Assembly (NCBI RefSeq): GCF_008329525.1 | Contig: NZ_NPKQ01000002.1 | Location: forward strand, 806,001-870,000 | Length of the DNA: 64,000 nt | DNA from: Tardiphaga sp. P9-11 | Lineage (GTDB): Bacteria > Pseudomonadota > Alphaproteobacteria > Rhizobiales > Xanthobacteraceae | Direction: 5' to 3' | Shown here: positions 16,409 to 27,120 of the stretch, piece by piece | Layout of the letters: every line of letters begins with the position of its first letter | Position numbering within the stretch: position 1 is the first letter of the stretch | Position numbers and translations under genes: made by a program | The notes under the pieces: model-generated | Seen by the model: only the letters and a program-made list of their open reading frames with translations | What the model was told of the DNA's origin: nothing | The model's database searches: none

Positions 16409-19090
16409 TTACTTCTCCAGCGCTGCTGTGATCGCAGCCAATGCGGCCTCGGCCTTACCGCCATCCGGACCACCGGCCTGCGCCATATCCGGGCGACCAC
16501 CGCCGCCCTTCCCGCCCAGAGCTTCCGACGCGATCTTCACCAATTCGACCGCGTTGAAGCGCGTGACGAGATCTTCGGTGACGCCGACCACGACGCCAGC
16601 CTTGCCGTCTTCACCGACATTGATGATCGCGACCACGCCGGAGCCAAGCTGTTTCTTGCCGGCATCGGCGAGGCTCTTGAGATCCTTCATCTCGATGCCC
16701 GTGACGCTCTTGGCCATCAGCTTGACGTCGCCGACAGTCTTGACGTCCGCGCCGGCACCGGCCGCAGCCGAGGTACCAGCCGCCGCGCCACCGCCCATGG
16801 CAATGGTCTTCTTCGCCTCGGACAATTCGCGCTCAAGCTTCTTGCGCTCGTCCATCAGCGCAGCGATGCGCGCCGGCATATCGTCGAGCGTCGTGCGGAG
16901 CTCGTTGGCAGCGGTCTTGGCGAGCTGCATCGTCTCGTTGGCGTGATGACGTGCATGATTACCGGTCAGCGCCTCGATACGGCGCACACCGGATGAGACC
17001 GCGCTTTCAGCGGTGACCGAGATCATGCCGATATCGCCGGTGCGTTTCACATGGGTGCCGCCGCAGAGTTCGACCGACCAGCCGAGCGCGTTGCTGCCAC
17101 TCTCGCGTGGCGTCTTGCCCATGGAAACAACGCGGACTTCGTCGCCGTATTTCTCGCCGAACAGTGCGCGTGCGCCGGCCTCGCGCGCATCGTCCACCGC
17201 CATCAGGCGCGTGGTGACGGCGTCGTTTTCCAGCACGACATTGTTGGCGATATCCTCAACGCGGCGGAGCTCGTCGGCCGTGATCGGCTTCTGATGCACG
17301 AAATCGAAACGCAGCCGATCCGGCGCCACCAGCGAGCCGCGCTGCGCGATATGATCGCCGAGCACCTGACGCAGCGCTTCATGCAGCAGATGCGTCGCCG
17401 AGTGATTGGCGCGGATCGATGAGCGACGGGCGTGGTCGACTTCCAGCGCGAGCGCCGCGCCGATTTTCAGCGTGCCCTGTTCGACCGTGCCGATATGCAC
17501 GAACAGATCGCCGGCGCGCTTCTGGGTTTCCGTGACTCGGAACGTCACGCCCTCACCGGTCATCACACCGAGATCGCCGACCTGACCGCCCGACTCCGCA
17601 TAGAACGGCGTCTGATTGAGAACGATCGCGCCGGTATCACCGGCCTTGAGGTTGTCGACTTCCTTGCCGTCCTTCACCAGCGCGGTGACTGCACCTTCAG
17701 CGGACTCGGTTTCATAACCAAGGAATTCAGTGGCGCCGAGCTTTTCACGCAGGCCGAACCACACGGTTTCAGTCGCAGTATCGCCCGAGCCCGACCATGA
17801 CGCGCGCGCCTTGGCCTTCTGCTTTTCCATCGCATCAGTGAACGACGCGATGTCCACCGAGATACCGCGGTTGCGCAGCGCATCCTGCGTCAGATCGAGC
17901 GGGAAACCGTAGGTGTCGTACAATGTGAAAGCGGTCTCGCCGTCGAACATATCGCCCTTCTTCAGCGATGCGCTCTTGTCATCGAGAATGCCGAGACCAC
18001 GGTCGAGTGTCTTGCGGAAACGGGTCTCTTCGAGGCGCAGCGTTTCCTCGATCAGGCTTTCGGCGCGCACCAGCTCCGGATAGGCCTGGCCCATCTCACG
18101 CACCAGCGCCCACACCAGGCGCCACATCAATGGCTCCTTGGCGCCCAGCAACTGGCCGTGACGCATGGCGCGGCGCATGATCCGGCGCAGCACATAGCCA
18201 CGGCCTTCATTCGACGGCAGCACGCCGTCAGCGATCAGGAACGAGGATGCGCGGAGATGGTCGGCGATGACGCGCAGCGAGGCCTTCATCGGGCCGTGCG
18301 GATCGGCGCCGGTGAGATCCGCGATGGCGCGGATCAGCGCAACGAACAGATCGATATCGTAATTGTCGTGCTTGCCCTGCAGCACCGCAGCGATGCGCTC
18401 GAGGCCCATGCCGGTGTCGATCGACGGCTTCGGCAGCGAGATGCGGTTGCCCGGCGCAAGCTGGTCGAACTGCATAAAGACGAGATTCCAGATCTCGATG
18501 AAACGGTCACCGTCTTCATCCGGGGATCCGGGAGGGCCACCGGGAATCTTGTCGCCGTGGTCGAAGAAGATTTCCGAACACGGACCGCACGGGCCGGTAT
18601 CGCCCATCTGCCAGAAATTGTCCGAGGTCGGGATGCGGATGATCTTGGAATCCGGCAGGCCAATCTTCTTCCACAGAGCGAAGGCTTCATCGTCCTCGGA
18701 ATAGACGGTGACCAGCAGGCGATCTTTCGCCAGGCCATATTCCTTGGTGATCAGGTTCCAGGCCAGCTCGATCGCGCGTTCCTTGAAGTAATCGCCAAAC
18801 GAGAAGTTGCCGAGCATCTCGAAGAACGTGTGATGGCGCGCGGTATAGCCGACATTGTCGAGGTCGTTATGCTTGCCGCCAGCGCGCACGCATTTCTGCG
18901 ATGTCGTGGCGCGCTGATAGGGCCGCTTCTCGACCCCGGTAAAGACGTTCTTGAACTGCACCATGCCGGCATTGGTGAACATTAGCGTGGGGTCGTTGCG
19001 CGGCACCAGCGGCGACGACGACACGATCTCGTGGCCGTTCGCCGCGAAGTAATTCAGAAATGCCGACCTGATCTCGTTAACGCCGCTCAT
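16409..19090 (-). CDS. alaS: Alanyl-tRNA synthetase
   Basis: The 893-residue class II synthetase charges tRNA-Ala. The N-terminal catalytic core is visible in [42 protein letters not shown] and [14 protein letters not shown]. The editing domain carries the zinc-site motifs [13 protein letters not shown] and [17 protein letters not shown]-Ala domain with [10 protein letters not shown] and a glycine-rich [16 protein letters not shown] closes the protein. Length is normal for the family. A 180-bp interval to the antiporter start shows no gene. Confidence 0.97.
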   Translation of the reverse strand: MSGVNEIRSAFLNYFAANGHEIVSSSPLVPRNDPTLMFTNAGMVQFKNVFTGVEKRPYQRATTSQKCVRAGGKHNDLDNVGYTARHHTFFEMLGNFSFGDYFKERAIELAWNLITKEYGLAKDRLLVTVYSEDDEAFALWKKIGLPDSKIIRIPTSDNFWQMGDTGPCGPCSEIFFDHGDKIPGGPPGSPDEDGDRFIEIWNLVFMQFDQLAPGNRISLPKPSIDTGMGLERIAAVLQGKHDNYDIDLFVALIRAIADLTGADPHGPMKASLRVIADHLRASSFLIADGVLPSNEGRGYVLRRIMRRAMRHGQLLGAKEPLMWRLVWALVREMGQAYPELVRAESLIEETLRLEETRFRKTLDRGLGILDDKSASLKKGDMFDGETAFTLYDTYGFPLDLTQDALRNRGISVDIASFTDAMEKQKAKARASWSGSGDTATETVWFGLREKLGATEFLGYETESAEGAVTALVKDGKEVDNLKAGDTGAIVLNQTPFYAESGGQVGDLGVMTGEGVTFRVTETQKRAGDLFVHIGTVEQGTLKIGAALALEVDHARRSSIRANHSATHLLHEALRQVLGDHIAQRGSLVAPDRLRFDFVHQKPITADELRRVEDIANNVVLENDAVTTRLMAVDDAREAGARALFGEKYGDEVRVVSMGKTPRESGSNALGWSVELCGGTHVKRTGDIGMISVTAESAVSSGVRRIEALTGNHARHHANETMQLAKTAANELRTTLDDMPARIAALMDERKKLERELSEAKKTIAMGGGAAAGTSAAAGAGADVKTVGDVKLMAKSVTGIEMKDLKSLADAGKKQLGSGVVAIINVGEDGKAGVVVGVTEDLVTRFNAVELVKIASEALGGKGGGGRPDMAQAGGPDGGKAEAALAAITAALEK

Positions 19091-19289
19091 ATCAGTCCCA
19101 TCGCGCCTAAGACTTTGCGCCTAAAAATCGCCCACGGCCCTGCCGCCGGCCAATGCCACAACCGGTTGCTTTTAGACCGGGGGCACTAGGCCTGTCCAGA
19201 AACTGTGCAAGGGGATTACATGGGATCATTCAAGCGGATCAGGGGCTTGCCGCAACAGCACAGGGCCGTTGATAGGTGCTGCAATCGCG

Positions 19290-19328
19290 TTGACAGATTC
19301 AGGGAACGCATGCTCTTGTGCCAGCGTT
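19290..19328 (+). promoter_or_regulatory. Candidate promoter(s) for the gcv operon
   Basis: TTGACA at 19290-19295 is a consensus sigma70 -35, with only a weak -10 about 17 bp on. Overlapping it, GGAAC (19303-19307), 17 bp, then CGTT (19325-19328) matches the EcfG general-stress consensus. Either would start transcription just before the riboswitch at 19336. The EcfG match is short and could be chance. Confidence 0.45.
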
Positions 19329-19335
19329 GAACGAC

Positions 19336-19512
19336 GTCACGTCGGGAGAGACTGGCCCCTGTTTGGGCCGGCGCCGAAGGAGCAACCGCCCCGGAAACTC
19401 TCAGGCAAAAGGACCGCGTGACAGGTTAGCATCTGGAAAGAGATGCCTTTGAGCCCGAATGGGCCGATGGCGTCCGCCGACGGGATAATACTCTCAGGCA
19501 CAGCGACAGATG
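19336..19512 (+). ncRNA. Tandem glycine riboswitch
   Basis: Two glycine aptamers lie in tandem. Aptamer I (19336-19422) is closed by GTCACG/CGTGAC and contains GGGAGAGAC and the family core GGAAACTCTCAGGCAAAAGGACCG. Aptamer II (19430-19512) is closed by CATCTG/CAGATG and contains GGAAAGAGATGCC and ATACTCTCAGGCACAGCGACAG. The arrangement upstream of gcvT is the classic location: glycine binding turns on the glycine-cleavage genes. A hairpin at 19528-19547 lies between aptamer II and gcvT and is the likely expression platform. Confidence 0.95.
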
Positions 19513-19527
19513 GGGCTCGTAGAGGCA

Positions 19528-19547
19528 CTCCGGGAATGGTCCCGGAG
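19528..19547 (+). promoter_or_regulatory. Expression-platform hairpin of the glycine riboswitch
   Basis: CTCCGGGA (19528-19535) pairs with TCCCGGAG (19540-19547) around an ATGG loop. No T-tract follows, so control of the ribosome site (GAGGA just before the gcvT ATG) seems more likely than termination. Confidence 0.5.
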
Positions 19548-19566
19548 AACCGCGAGGACCCGTCAT

Positions 19567-20730
19567 ATGTCTGCTGTTGATGCGCTTGCGACCGATAAAT
19601 CCTCAATTTTGAAGCAAACACCGCTGCACGCCCTCCACGTCGCCCGTGGCGGCAAGATGGTGCCCTTCGCCGGTTATGACATGCCGGTGCAATACGCCAC
19701 CGGCGTGCTGAAGGAGCACCTCCACACCCGTGCTGCGGCCGGCCTGTTCGACGTCTCGCATATGGGCCAGATGACCCTGCGCGCGAAGTCCGGCAAACTC
19801 GAGGACGCCGCTCTGGCGCTGGAGAAGCTGGTGCCGATGGACATTCTAGCACTGGCACCTGGCCGCCAGCGCTATGCGCAGTTCACCAATGAGGTCGGCG
19901 GCATTCTCGACGACCTGATGGTGGCGAATTTCGGCGATCACCTCTTTCTGGTCGTCAACGCTGCCTGCAAGGATGAAGACGAGGCGCATCTGCGCGCGCA
20001 TCTCTCCGACATATGCGTCATCGAGACGCTGCCCAATCGTGCGCTGATTGCACTGCAGGGCCCGAAGGCCGCCGACGTGCTGGCGACACTCTGCCCAGAA
20101 GCGCCGGCCATGAAGTTCATGGATGCTGGTCCGCATAGCGTGAACGGCATTGCCTGCTTCGTCTCGCGCTCCGGCTATACCGGTGAAGACGGCTACGAGA
20201 TCTCGATCCCGAACGATCAGGCCGAGGCCCTTACCTCCGCCTTGCTCGATCATCCCGACGTGCTGCCGATCGGCCTCGGCGCCCGCGACAGCCTGCGTCT
20301 CGAGGCCGGGCTGTGTCTGTATGGCCACGACATCGACACGACGACTACGCCCATCGAAGGCGGGTTGAACTGGTCGATCCAGAAGAGCCGCCGTACCGGC
20401 GGCGCCCGCGCCGGCGGTTTTCTCGGCAGCGACAAGATCCTGGCGCAGCTCGATGGCGGTGCACCGCGCAAGCGCATCGGTCTGCTGCCGGAAGGTCGCG
20501 CGCCAGTGCGTGAAGGTGTGTTGCTGTTCGCGGATACGACCTCCACCGAATCCATCGGCAGCGTCACCTCGGGCGGTTTCGGCCCCAGTCTCGGCGCGCC
20601 AATTGCAATGGGCTATCTGCCCAACGCGCAGGCAGCCGACGGCACTACCGTTTTCGCCGAACTGCGCGGCCAGCGCATGCCGATGAAAGTGTCACCCATG
20701 CCCTTCGTCCCCCACAGCTACAAGCGTTGA
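19567..20730 (+). CDS. gcvT: Glycine cleavage system T protein (aminomethyltransferase)
   Basis: The 387-residue T protein takes the aminomethyl group from lipoyl-GcvH and, with tetrahydrofolate, releases ammonia and makes 5,10-methylene-tetrahydrofolate. Family features are [13 protein letters not shown] near the N-terminus, [23 protein letters not shown] and [19 protein letters not shown]. The ATG at 19567 is preceded by GAGGA. It is first in the gcvT-gcvH-gcvP operon behind the glycine riboswitch; gcvH starts 11 bp downstream. No gcvL is nearby, so the lipoamide dehydrogenase subunit must come from elsewhere. Confidence 0.96.
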   Translation: MSAVDALATDKSSILKQTPLHALHVARGGKMVPFAGYDMPVQYATGVLKEHLHTRAAAGLFDVSHMGQMTLRAKSGKLEDAALALEKLVPMDILALAPGRQRYAQFTNEVGGILDDLMVANFGDHLFLVVNAACKDEDEAHLRAHLSDICVIETLPNRALIALQGPKAADVLATLCPEAPAMKFMDAGPHSVNGIACFVSRSGYTGEDGYEISIPNDQAEALTSALLDHPDVLPIGLGARDSLRLEAGLCLYGHDIDTTTTPIEGGLNWSIQKSRRTGGARAGGFLGSDKILAQLDGGAPRKRIGLLPEGRAPVREGVLLFADTTSTESIGSVTSGGFGPSLGAPIAMGYLPNAQAADGTTVFAELRGQRMPMKVSPMPFVPHSYKR

Positions 20731-20741
20731 GGAACTGCCCC

Positions 20742-21107
20742 ATGACCACCCTGTATACCGAAGACCATGAATGGCTCGCTATCGACGGCGACGTCGTCAC
20801 CGTTGGCATCACCGACTACGCACAGTCGCAGCTCGGCGACGTCGTGTTCGTCGAACTGCCGAAAGTCGGCCGCGCGCTCAAGAAGGCGGAAGCCGCCGCT
20901 GTGGTCGAATCGGTCAAGGCCGCCTCCGACGTCTATGCGCCCATCACCGGTGAAGTCGTCGCGATCAATGACGCCCTCGCGGCTGAGCCGGCGCTGGTAA
21001 ATTCCGATGCCGACGGCAAGGCCTGGTTCTTCAAGATCAAGATCGCTGACAAGAGCGAGCTCGATGGCCTGATGGATGCCGACGCCTACAAAGCCCATAC
21101 CGCCTAG
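20742..21107 (+). CDS. gcvH: Glycine cleavage system H protein (lipoyl carrier)
   Basis: The 121-residue H protein carries the aminomethyl group between the P, T and L subunits on a lipoyl-lysine. The lipoylation site is in [14 protein letters not shown], and the hammerhead fold is visible from [24 protein letters not shown]. The ATG at 20742 gives the standard start [11 protein letters not shown]; an upstream in-frame start overlaps the intergenic space. The gene is followed by a palindromic element (21108-21140) and then gcvP. Confidence 0.96.
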   Translation: MTTLYTEDHEWLAIDGDVVTVGITDYAQSQLGDVVFVELPKVGRALKKAEAAAVVESVKAASDVYAPITGEVVAINDALAAEPALVNSDADGKAWFFKIKIADKSELDGLMDADAYKAHTA

Positions 21108-21140
21108 TCGTCATTGCCGGGACAAGCCCGGCCATGACGA
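21108..21140. repeat. REP-like palindrome within the gcv operon
   Basis: TCGTCAT-T-GCCGGG-ACAAG-CCCGGC-C-ATGACGA forms a 13-bp stem with one mismatch, directly after the gcvH stop. Palindromes of the type GTCATTGCCGGG...CCCGGC..ATGAC are scattered in genomes of this group. With no T-tract it is more likely a transcript-stabilising or mobile palindrome than a terminator. Confidence 0.65.
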
Positions 21141-21169
21141 GCTTCTGAAATTCGTTCGAGGAACAACAG

Positions 21170-24034
21170 ATGACCCTGAACAAATCTTCCGGCGACGTCG
21201 CCACCGATTTCGTCCGCCGCCATATCGGCCCTTCGCAAGCCGATATTCGTGCGATGCTTGAAACGGTCGGCGCAAAAAGCCTGTCCGCGCTGATGAGCGA
21301 GACACTCCCCGCCTCGATTCGCCAGAAGGCGCCGCTCGATCTCGGCCCCGCACGCAGCGAAACCGAAGCGCTCGCGCATATGACGGAGATGGCGGCGAAG
21401 AACGCGGTGTTCACGTCGCTGATCGGCCAGGGCTATTCCGGCACGGTTCTGCCGACGGTGATCCAGCGCAACATCCTGGAAAATCCGGCCTGGTACACGG
21501 CCTATACGCCGTATCAGCCGGAAATCAGCCAGGGCCGTCTCGAGGCGCTGTTCAACTTCCAGACCATGATCTGCGACCTCACTGGCCTCGATGTCGCCAA
21601 TGCCTCGCTGCTCGATGAAGCCACGGCTGCCGCGGAAGCCATGGCGCTGGCCGAGCGCGCCTCGAACGTTCAGACCAAGACCTTCTTCGTCGATCATGAA
21701 GTTCATCCGCAGACGCTGGCAGTGCTGCGCACCCGCGCCGAACCGCTTGGCTGGAAGCTTCAGGTCGGCAATCCGCTGACCGATCTCGACAAAGCCGACG
21801 TGTTCGGCGCGATCCTGCAATATCCCGGCACATCAGGCGCCGTCCGCGATTTCAAGCCGGCCATTGCGGCGCTGAAAGCAAAGGGGGCGCTCGCCGTCAT
21901 CGCCGCAGACCTGCTGGCGCTAACGCTGCTGGCCTCCCCGGGCGAACTCGGCGCAGACATCGCGATCGGCTCGGCGCAGCGCTTCGGCGTGCCGATGGGC
22001 TATGGCGGTCCGCATGCGGGCTACATGTCGGTGCGCGACGCGATCAAGCGCTCGATCCCGGGCCGCCTCGTCGGCCTCTCCATCGATTCCCGCGGCGAGC
22101 CTGCTTATCGTCTGGCGCTGCAGACCCGCGAGCAACACATCCGCCGCGAAAAGGCGACCTCGAATATCTGCACCGCGCAGGTGTTGCTTGCCGTCATTGC
22201 CTCGATGTATGCGGTCTATCACGGCCCCGAGGGCCTCAAGCACATCGCCCGCACGGTCCATCGTCGCACGCTGGTGCTGGCCGCCGGCCTGAAGAAGCTC
22301 GGCTTCGCGCCGGAGAGCGAAGCCTTCTTCGACACGCTTACCGTGACCGTCGGCGACAAGCGCGACGGCATCATTGCCGCAGCCCAAGCCGAGAAAATCA
22401 ACCTGCGCATCGGTGACGGCACCATCGGCATCGCGCTCGACGAGACCACGACGCCGGAAACCGTCGAGGCGATCTGGCGCGCCTTCGGTGGCAAGCTCAG
22501 CTATAGCGACGTCGAGCATGGCGTCAGCGATGCGCTGCCCGCCTCGCTGAAGCGCAGCTCGGCCTTCCTCACGCATCCCGTCTTCCACAGCCATCGCTCC
22601 GAGACCGAGCTCCTCCGTTACATGCGGAAGCTCTCGGACCGCGACCTGGCGCTCGACCGCGCAATGATCCCGCTCGGCTCCTGCACCATGAAGCTGAACG
22701 CGACGACCGAGATGATCCCGCTGACCTGGCCCGCCTGGGGCTCGCTGCATCCATTCGTGCCCCACGAACAGGCCGCCGGCTATCACCAGCTTTTCGCGAC
22801 ACTGGAAAAGTGGCTGTGCGACATCACCGGCTACGACGCTGTATCGCTGCAGCCGAATTCCGGCGCGCAGGGCGAATATGCCGGCCTGCTCGCGATCCGC
22901 GCCTATCACGCGGCGCGCGGCGACAGCCATCGCAATATCTGCCTGATCCCGTCATCGGCACACGGCACCAATCCTGCCTCGGCGAGCATGGTCAATATGG
23001 ATGTGGTTGTCGTCGCCTGCGACAAGCGCGGTGACGTGGACGTCAACGACCTGCGCGTCAAGGCAGAGAAACACGCGGCCAATCTCGCCGCGATCATGAT
23101 CACCTATCCGTCGACGCATGGCGTGTTCGAGGAACATATCCGCGAGATCTGCGAGATCGTTCACGCCAATGGCGGTCAGGTCTATCTCGACGGCGCCAAC
23201 ATGAACGCACAGGTCGGCCTGTCGCGGCCCGGCGACTACGGCGCCGATGTCAGCCATCTCAACCTGCACAAGACGTTCTGCATTCCGCATGGCGGCGGCG
23301 GACCGGGCATGGGCCCGATCGGCGTCAAGGCGCATCTGGCGCCGTATCTGCCCGGTCATCCCTCGGCCAACGGCGATATGCCGGTCGGTCCGGTGTCGGC
23401 CGCACCTTACGGCTCGGCGTCGATCCTGACGATCTCCTACATCTACATCCTGATGATGGGCGGCGCGGGCCTCACCTCGGCCACCGAACTTGCAATCCTC
23501 AACGCAAACTACATCGCCACCCGGCTGCATCCGCACTTCCCGGTGCTGTATCGCAACGAGAAGGGCCGCGTCGCGCATGAATGCATCATCGATCCCCGCG
23601 CATTCAAGACCTCCGCCGGCGTCACCGTCGACGATATCGCCAAGCGGCTGATCGACTACGGCTTCCACGCGCCGACCATGAGCTTCCCTGTTGTGGGCAC
23701 GTTGATGATCGAGCCTACGGAATCAGAATCGAAGCTCGAACTTGATCGGTTCTGTGAGGCGATGATCTCGATCCGCAAAGAGATCACGGATATCGAGAGT
23801 GGTCGTTGGAACGTCGAAGCGTCACCGCTGCGTCATGCGCCCCATACGGTGCACGATATCGCCGAAGACGACTGGAAGCGCGCTTACACCCGCGCGGAAG
23901 GCTGTTTCCCGGCGGGCACCTCGCGCACCGACAAATACTGGTGCCCGGTCGGCCGCGTCGACAACGTCTATGGCGACCGCAACCTGGTGTGCTCGTGCCC
24001 TCCGATGGAAGACTACGCGCAGGCCGCCGAGTAA
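21170..24034 (+). CDS. gcvP: Glycine dehydrogenase (decarboxylating), P protein
   Basis: The 954-residue P protein decarboxylates glycine with pyridoxal phosphate and transfers the aminomethyl group to GcvH. It is the long single-chain form with both homologous halves. The N-terminal half begins [17 protein letters not shown]; the C-terminal half carries the glycine-rich [18 protein letters not shown] and the PLP-lysine motif [20 protein letters not shown] near residue 700. The C-terminus [20 protein letters not shown] is typical. It is last in the operon and is followed by a strong terminator. Confidence 0.97.
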   Translation: MTLNKSSGDVATDFVRRHIGPSQADIRAMLETVGAKSLSALMSETLPASIRQKAPLDLGPARSETEALAHMTEMAAKNAVFTSLIGQGYSGTVLPTVIQRNILENPAWYTAYTPYQPEISQGRLEALFNFQTMICDLTGLDVANASLLDEATAAAEAMALAERASNVQTKTFFVDHEVHPQTLAVLRTRAEPLGWKLQVGNPLTDLDKADVFGAILQYPGTSGAVRDFKPAIAALKAKGALAVIAADLLALTLLASPGELGADIAIGSAQRFGVPMGYGGPHAGYMSVRDAIKRSIPGRLVGLSIDSRGEPAYRLALQTREQHIRREKATSNICTAQVLLAVIASMYAVYHGPEGLKHIARTVHRRTLVLAAGLKKLGFAPESEAFFDTLTVTVGDKRDGIIAAAQAEKINLRIGDGTIGIALDETTTPETVEAIWRAFGGKLSYSDVEHGVSDALPASLKRSSAFLTHPVFHSHRSETELLRYMRKLSDRDLALDRAMIPLGSCTMKLNATTEMIPLTWPAWGSLHPFVPHEQAAGYHQLFATLEKWLCDITGYDAVSLQPNSGAQGEYAGLLAIRAYHAARGDSHRNICLIPSSAHGTNPASASMVNMDVVVVACDKRGDVDVNDLRVKAEKHAANLAAIMITYPSTHGVFEEHIREICEIVHANGGQVYLDGANMNAQVGLSRPGDYGADVSHLNLHKTFCIPHGGGGPGMGPIGVKAHLAPYLPGHPSANGDMPVGPVSAAPYGSASILTISYIYILMMGGAGLTSATELAILNANYIATRLHPHFPVLYRNEKGRVAHECIIDPRAFKTSAGVTVDDIAKRLIDYGFHAPTMSFPVVGTLMIEPTESESKLELDRFCEAMISIRKEITDIESGRWNVEASPLRHAPHTVHDIAEDDWKRAYTRAEGCFPAGTSRTDKYWCPVGRVDNVYGDRNLVCSCPPMEDYAQAAE

Positions 24035-24042
24035 CAGAAAAA

Positions 24043-24072
24043 AAGCCACCCGCGATCAATCGCGGGTGGCTT
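24043..24072. terminator. Bidirectional terminator between gcvP and the M20 amidohydrolase
   Basis: GCCACCCGCGAT (24045-24056) pairs with ATCGCGGGTGGC (24059-24070). It is flanked by AAAAAAA on the left and TTGATTTT on the right, so it can end transcription of gcvP on the plus strand and, more strongly, of the convergent gene on the minus strand. Confidence 0.85.
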
Positions 24073-24086
24073 GATTTTAACGTCGA

Positions 24087-25259
24087 CTAAGCCGCCAGCG
24101 TGGTCTCGACCAGCTTCACCCAATAGGACGTGCCGTAGACGATGGCATCGTCGTTGAAATTATAGGCGGGGTGATGCAGCCCGGCGCTGTCGCCGTTGCC
24201 GCAGAAGATGAAGGCGCCGGGGCGGGCTTCCAGCATATAGGCGAAGTCTTCGGCGCCCATCACCGGCGGCATGTCCACATTGACCTTCTCGGCCCCGGAT
24301 ATTTCGCTGGCGACGCGCACCGCCATGTCGGTCTCGGCACGGTGGTTGACCACGACGGGATAGCCGCGGTCATAATCGAGCACAATCTTCGCGCCGGTTT
24401 GCAGCGCAACGCCGTTGACCACCTCGTTCATGCGCTTCTCCATGAGATCGCGCACCTCGGCGTTCAACGTTCGCACGGTGCCGCGCAGCTCGGCGGTGGC
24501 CGGGATGACGTTGCTGGCGTGCCCCGCATGGAATTCGCAGATCGACAGCACCGCGGATTCCAGGGGATTGACGGTGCGGGAGACTATCGTCTGCAGCGCC
24601 ATCACGAGCTGCGAGCCGACCAGCACGGAATCGATGGTCTTGTGCGGATAGGCAGCATGGCCGCCCTTGCCCTCGATCTGGATCGAGATGCGGTCCATCG
24701 CTGCCATGATCGGGCCCGGACGTAGCGCGAAGGAGCCGACGGGCATGCCGGGATTGTTATGCATGCCGTAGACCTGATCGATCTTGAAGCGATCCATCAG
24801 GCCGTCCTTGATCATCGCCGCAGCGCCCGCACCGCCCTCTTCGGCCGGCTGGAAGATGACCACGGCATCGCCAGCGAAGTTGCGGGTCTCCGCGAGATAT
24901 TGCGCCGCGCCCAGCAGCATGGAGGTGTGACCATCGTGACCGCAGGCATGCATCTTGCCGGGGGTCTTCGAGGCATATGGCAGATTGGTCTCTTCCTCGA
25001 TCGGCAGCGCGTCCATGTCGGCGCGCAGCCCGATCACCTTGTGCTCGCCCGAGGCCGGCTTGCGGCCCCTGATGACGCCAACGACACCGGTTCGTCCCAG
25101 GCCCGTCACAACTTCGTCGCAACCGAATTCCTTGAGCCGTTCCGCCACGAAGCCCGCAGTCCGGTGCACGTCATACATCAGTTCCGGATGGGCATGCAGG
25201 TCACGGCGCCAGGCCATGATTTCCGGTTGCAGATCGGCGACGCGATTGATGATGGGCAT
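24087..25259 (-). CDS. M20-family amidohydrolase (hippurate hydrolase-like)
   Basis: The 390-residue metallopeptidase-fold enzyme hydrolyses N-acyl amino acids or related amides. M20D features are LHAHPELMYDVHRTA, GLRADMDALPIEEET, HACGHDGHTSMLLG (metal ligands), FQPAEEGGAGA, and the dimerisation-domain segment GKGGHAAYPHKTIDS. It is cytosolic, with no signal peptide. It resembles HipO/AmhX-type enzymes; the exact acyl substrate is unknown. It is convergent with gcvP and shares a terminator with it. Confidence 0.92.
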   Translation of the reverse strand: MPIINRVADLQPEIMAWRRDLHAHPELMYDVHRTAGFVAERLKEFGCDEVVTGLGRTGVVGVIRGRKPASGEHKVIGLRADMDALPIEEETNLPYASKTPGKMHACGHDGHTSMLLGAAQYLAETRNFAGDAVVIFQPAEEGGAGAAAMIKDGLMDRFKIDQVYGMHNNPGMPVGSFALRPGPIMAAMDRISIQIEGKGGHAAYPHKTIDSVLVGSQLVMALQTIVSRTVNPLESAVLSICEFHAGHASNVIPATAELRGTVRTLNAEVRDLMEKRMNEVVNGVALQTGAKIVLDYDRGYPVVVNHRAETDMAVRVASEISGAEKVNVDMPPVMGAEDFAYMLEARPGAFIFCGNGDSAGLHHPAYNFNDDAIVYGTSYWVKLVETTLAA

Positions 25260-25423
25260 GGGTCAAGGTCTCGATGCGGTGGAACGGCGATATCTTTCTC
25301 TAGCACGCCGCGTGCCAACGGCCCACCCCACCAGCCCCGGCGCACACTGTACAGACCCCCGCCGCCTCGTTAATCCCTTTCGGCACGGCGCATGAGACCG
25401 TGAATGGATGCGGCAGGAAAACG

Positions 25424-27043
25424 ATGGCGACACGGCTTGAGGGTGATTTCGATTATATCGTGGTCGGCGCGGGTACTGCCGGTTGCATCGTCGCCAATCG
25501 GCTCTCGGCAGATCCAACAAAGCGCGTCCTGATCCTTGAAGCCGGCGGCAACGACAACTGGATCTGGTTTCACATTCCGGTCGGTTACCTTTTCGCCATC
25601 GGCAATCCCCGCTCGGACTGGATGTTTCGCACCGAGCCAGAGCCCGGCCTCAACGGCCGCGCGCTGGCCTATCCGCGCGGCAAGGTGATCGGCGGCTCCT
25701 CCGCGATCAATGCCATGATCTCGATGCGCGGCCAGGCAGCGGACTACGATCACTGGCGACAGCTCGGCCTCAATGGCTGGGGCTATGATGACGTGCTCCC
25801 GGCGTTCAAGAAATTGGAAGATCATTTCCTAGGCGCCAGCGAACATCACGGCGCGGGCGGCGGCTGGCGCATCGAAGAGCCGCGGCTGTCCTGGAAGGTA
25901 CTCGACGCCGTCGGCAATGCCGCGGCCGAAATGGGCATTCGCAGGACCGCCGATTTCAACACCGGCGACAATGAAGGCATCGGCTATTTTCACGTCAACC
26001 AGAAGCGCGGCCGCCGCTGGTCATCGGCACGTGGCTTCCTCAAGCCGGCATTGAACCGCCCCAACCTGCGGCTCGAAACCAAGGTGATGGTCGATCGCCT
26101 GATTATCGAAAACGGCCGCGCGGTCGGTGTGCGTTTCGTTCAGAACGGCCAGGAGATTGAGGCGCGCGCCAGGGGCGAAGTGATCCTTTGCGCTGGCGCC
26201 GTTGGATCGCCACATCTGTTGCAGCGCTCCGGCATCGGACCTGCGCAGTGGCTGTCCGCAGCTGGCGTCGACCTCAGGCTTGACCGTCAGGGCGTCGGTC
26301 GCAACCTGCAGGACCACCTGCAGCAGCGTGCGATCTACAAGGTCTCCGGCGTCCGCACGCTGAACGAGACCTACTACAATCTGTTCCGCCGCGGCTGGAT
26401 GGGCGTGGACTACGCGCTGCGCCGCCGCGGGCCGTTGACGATGGCGCCATCGCAGCTTGGCATCTTCACGCGTTCCGACGCCCATCGCGAACGCGCCAAC
26501 ATCCAGTTTCACGTGCAGCCGCTGTCGCTCGACAAATTTGGTGATCCACTGCATCGCTTTCCGGCAATCACCATCGCTGCCTGCAACCTGCAGCCGACAT
26601 CGCGCGGCGAAATCAAGCTACGCTCTGCGAAGCCTGATGATGCACCGGCAATTGCTCCACACTATCTCTCGACGGAAGACGACCGACAGGTCGCTGCCGA
26701 TGCAATTCGCGTCACGCGCAGGCTGATGAAGCAGAGCGCACTCGCCGCCTATCGTCCCGAAGAATATCTGCCGGGGCCATCTGTTGGCGATGATGCGGAG
26801 TCGCTGGCGAAGGCCGCGGGGGACATTGGCACTACGATCTTCCATCCGGTCGGGACGGCGAAGATGGGCACGGCATCGGACCCGATGGCCGTTGTGGACG
26901 AACGGCTGCGATTCTACGGGATCGCCGGATTGCGGGTCGTGGACGCTTCGGTGATGCCGACGATCACGTCGGGTAATACCAACACGCCAACCGCCATGAT
27001 CGCGGAAAAAGGCGCATCGATGATCATCACGGATTCGCGATAA
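25424..27043 (+). CDS. GMC-family FAD oxidoreductase (choline dehydrogenase-like)
   Basis: The 539-residue flavoprotein has the N-terminal FAD-binding motif DYIVVGAGTAGCIVANRL, the GMC signature PRGKVIGGSSAINAMI, the second signature GAVGSPHLLQRSGIGP, and C-terminal NTNTPTAMIAEKGA with the active-site His in IFHPVGTAKMG. Members oxidise primary alcohols to aldehydes. Choline dehydrogenase is one member, but with no betaine genes nearby the substrate is open. The ATG at 25424 (MATRLEGDFDY) fits the family; an in-frame GTG at 25400 adds eight unlikely residues. A metallophosphoesterase gene follows after 77 bp. Confidence 0.92.
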   Translation: MATRLEGDFDYIVVGAGTAGCIVANRLSADPTKRVLILEAGGNDNWIWFHIPVGYLFAIGNPRSDWMFRTEPEPGLNGRALAYPRGKVIGGSSAINAMISMRGQAADYDHWRQLGLNGWGYDDVLPAFKKLEDHFLGASEHHGAGGGWRIEEPRLSWKVLDAVGNAAAEMGIRRTADFNTGDNEGIGYFHVNQKRGRRWSSARGFLKPALNRPNLRLETKVMVDRLIIENGRAVGVRFVQNGQEIEARARGEVILCAGAVGSPHLLQRSGIGPAQWLSAAGVDLRLDRQGVGRNLQDHLQQRAIYKVSGVRTLNETYYNLFRRGWMGVDYALRRRGPLTMAPSQLGIFTRSDAHRERANIQFHVQPLSLDKFGDPLHRFPAITIAACNLQPTSRGEIKLRSAKPDDAPAIAPHYLSTEDDRQVAADAIRVTRRLMKQSALAAYRPEEYLPGPSVGDDAESLAKAAGDIGTTIFHPVGTAKMGTASDPMAVVDERLRFYGIAGLRVVDASVMPTITSGNTNTPTAMIAEKGASMIITDSR

Positions 27044-27120
27044 GCTCATTTCGCGGGAATAAACTTCCGCCTTCGCCAATCCAGTCCCCATAGCCCAATG
27101 CGGGGCGATGGAGATTGGCA

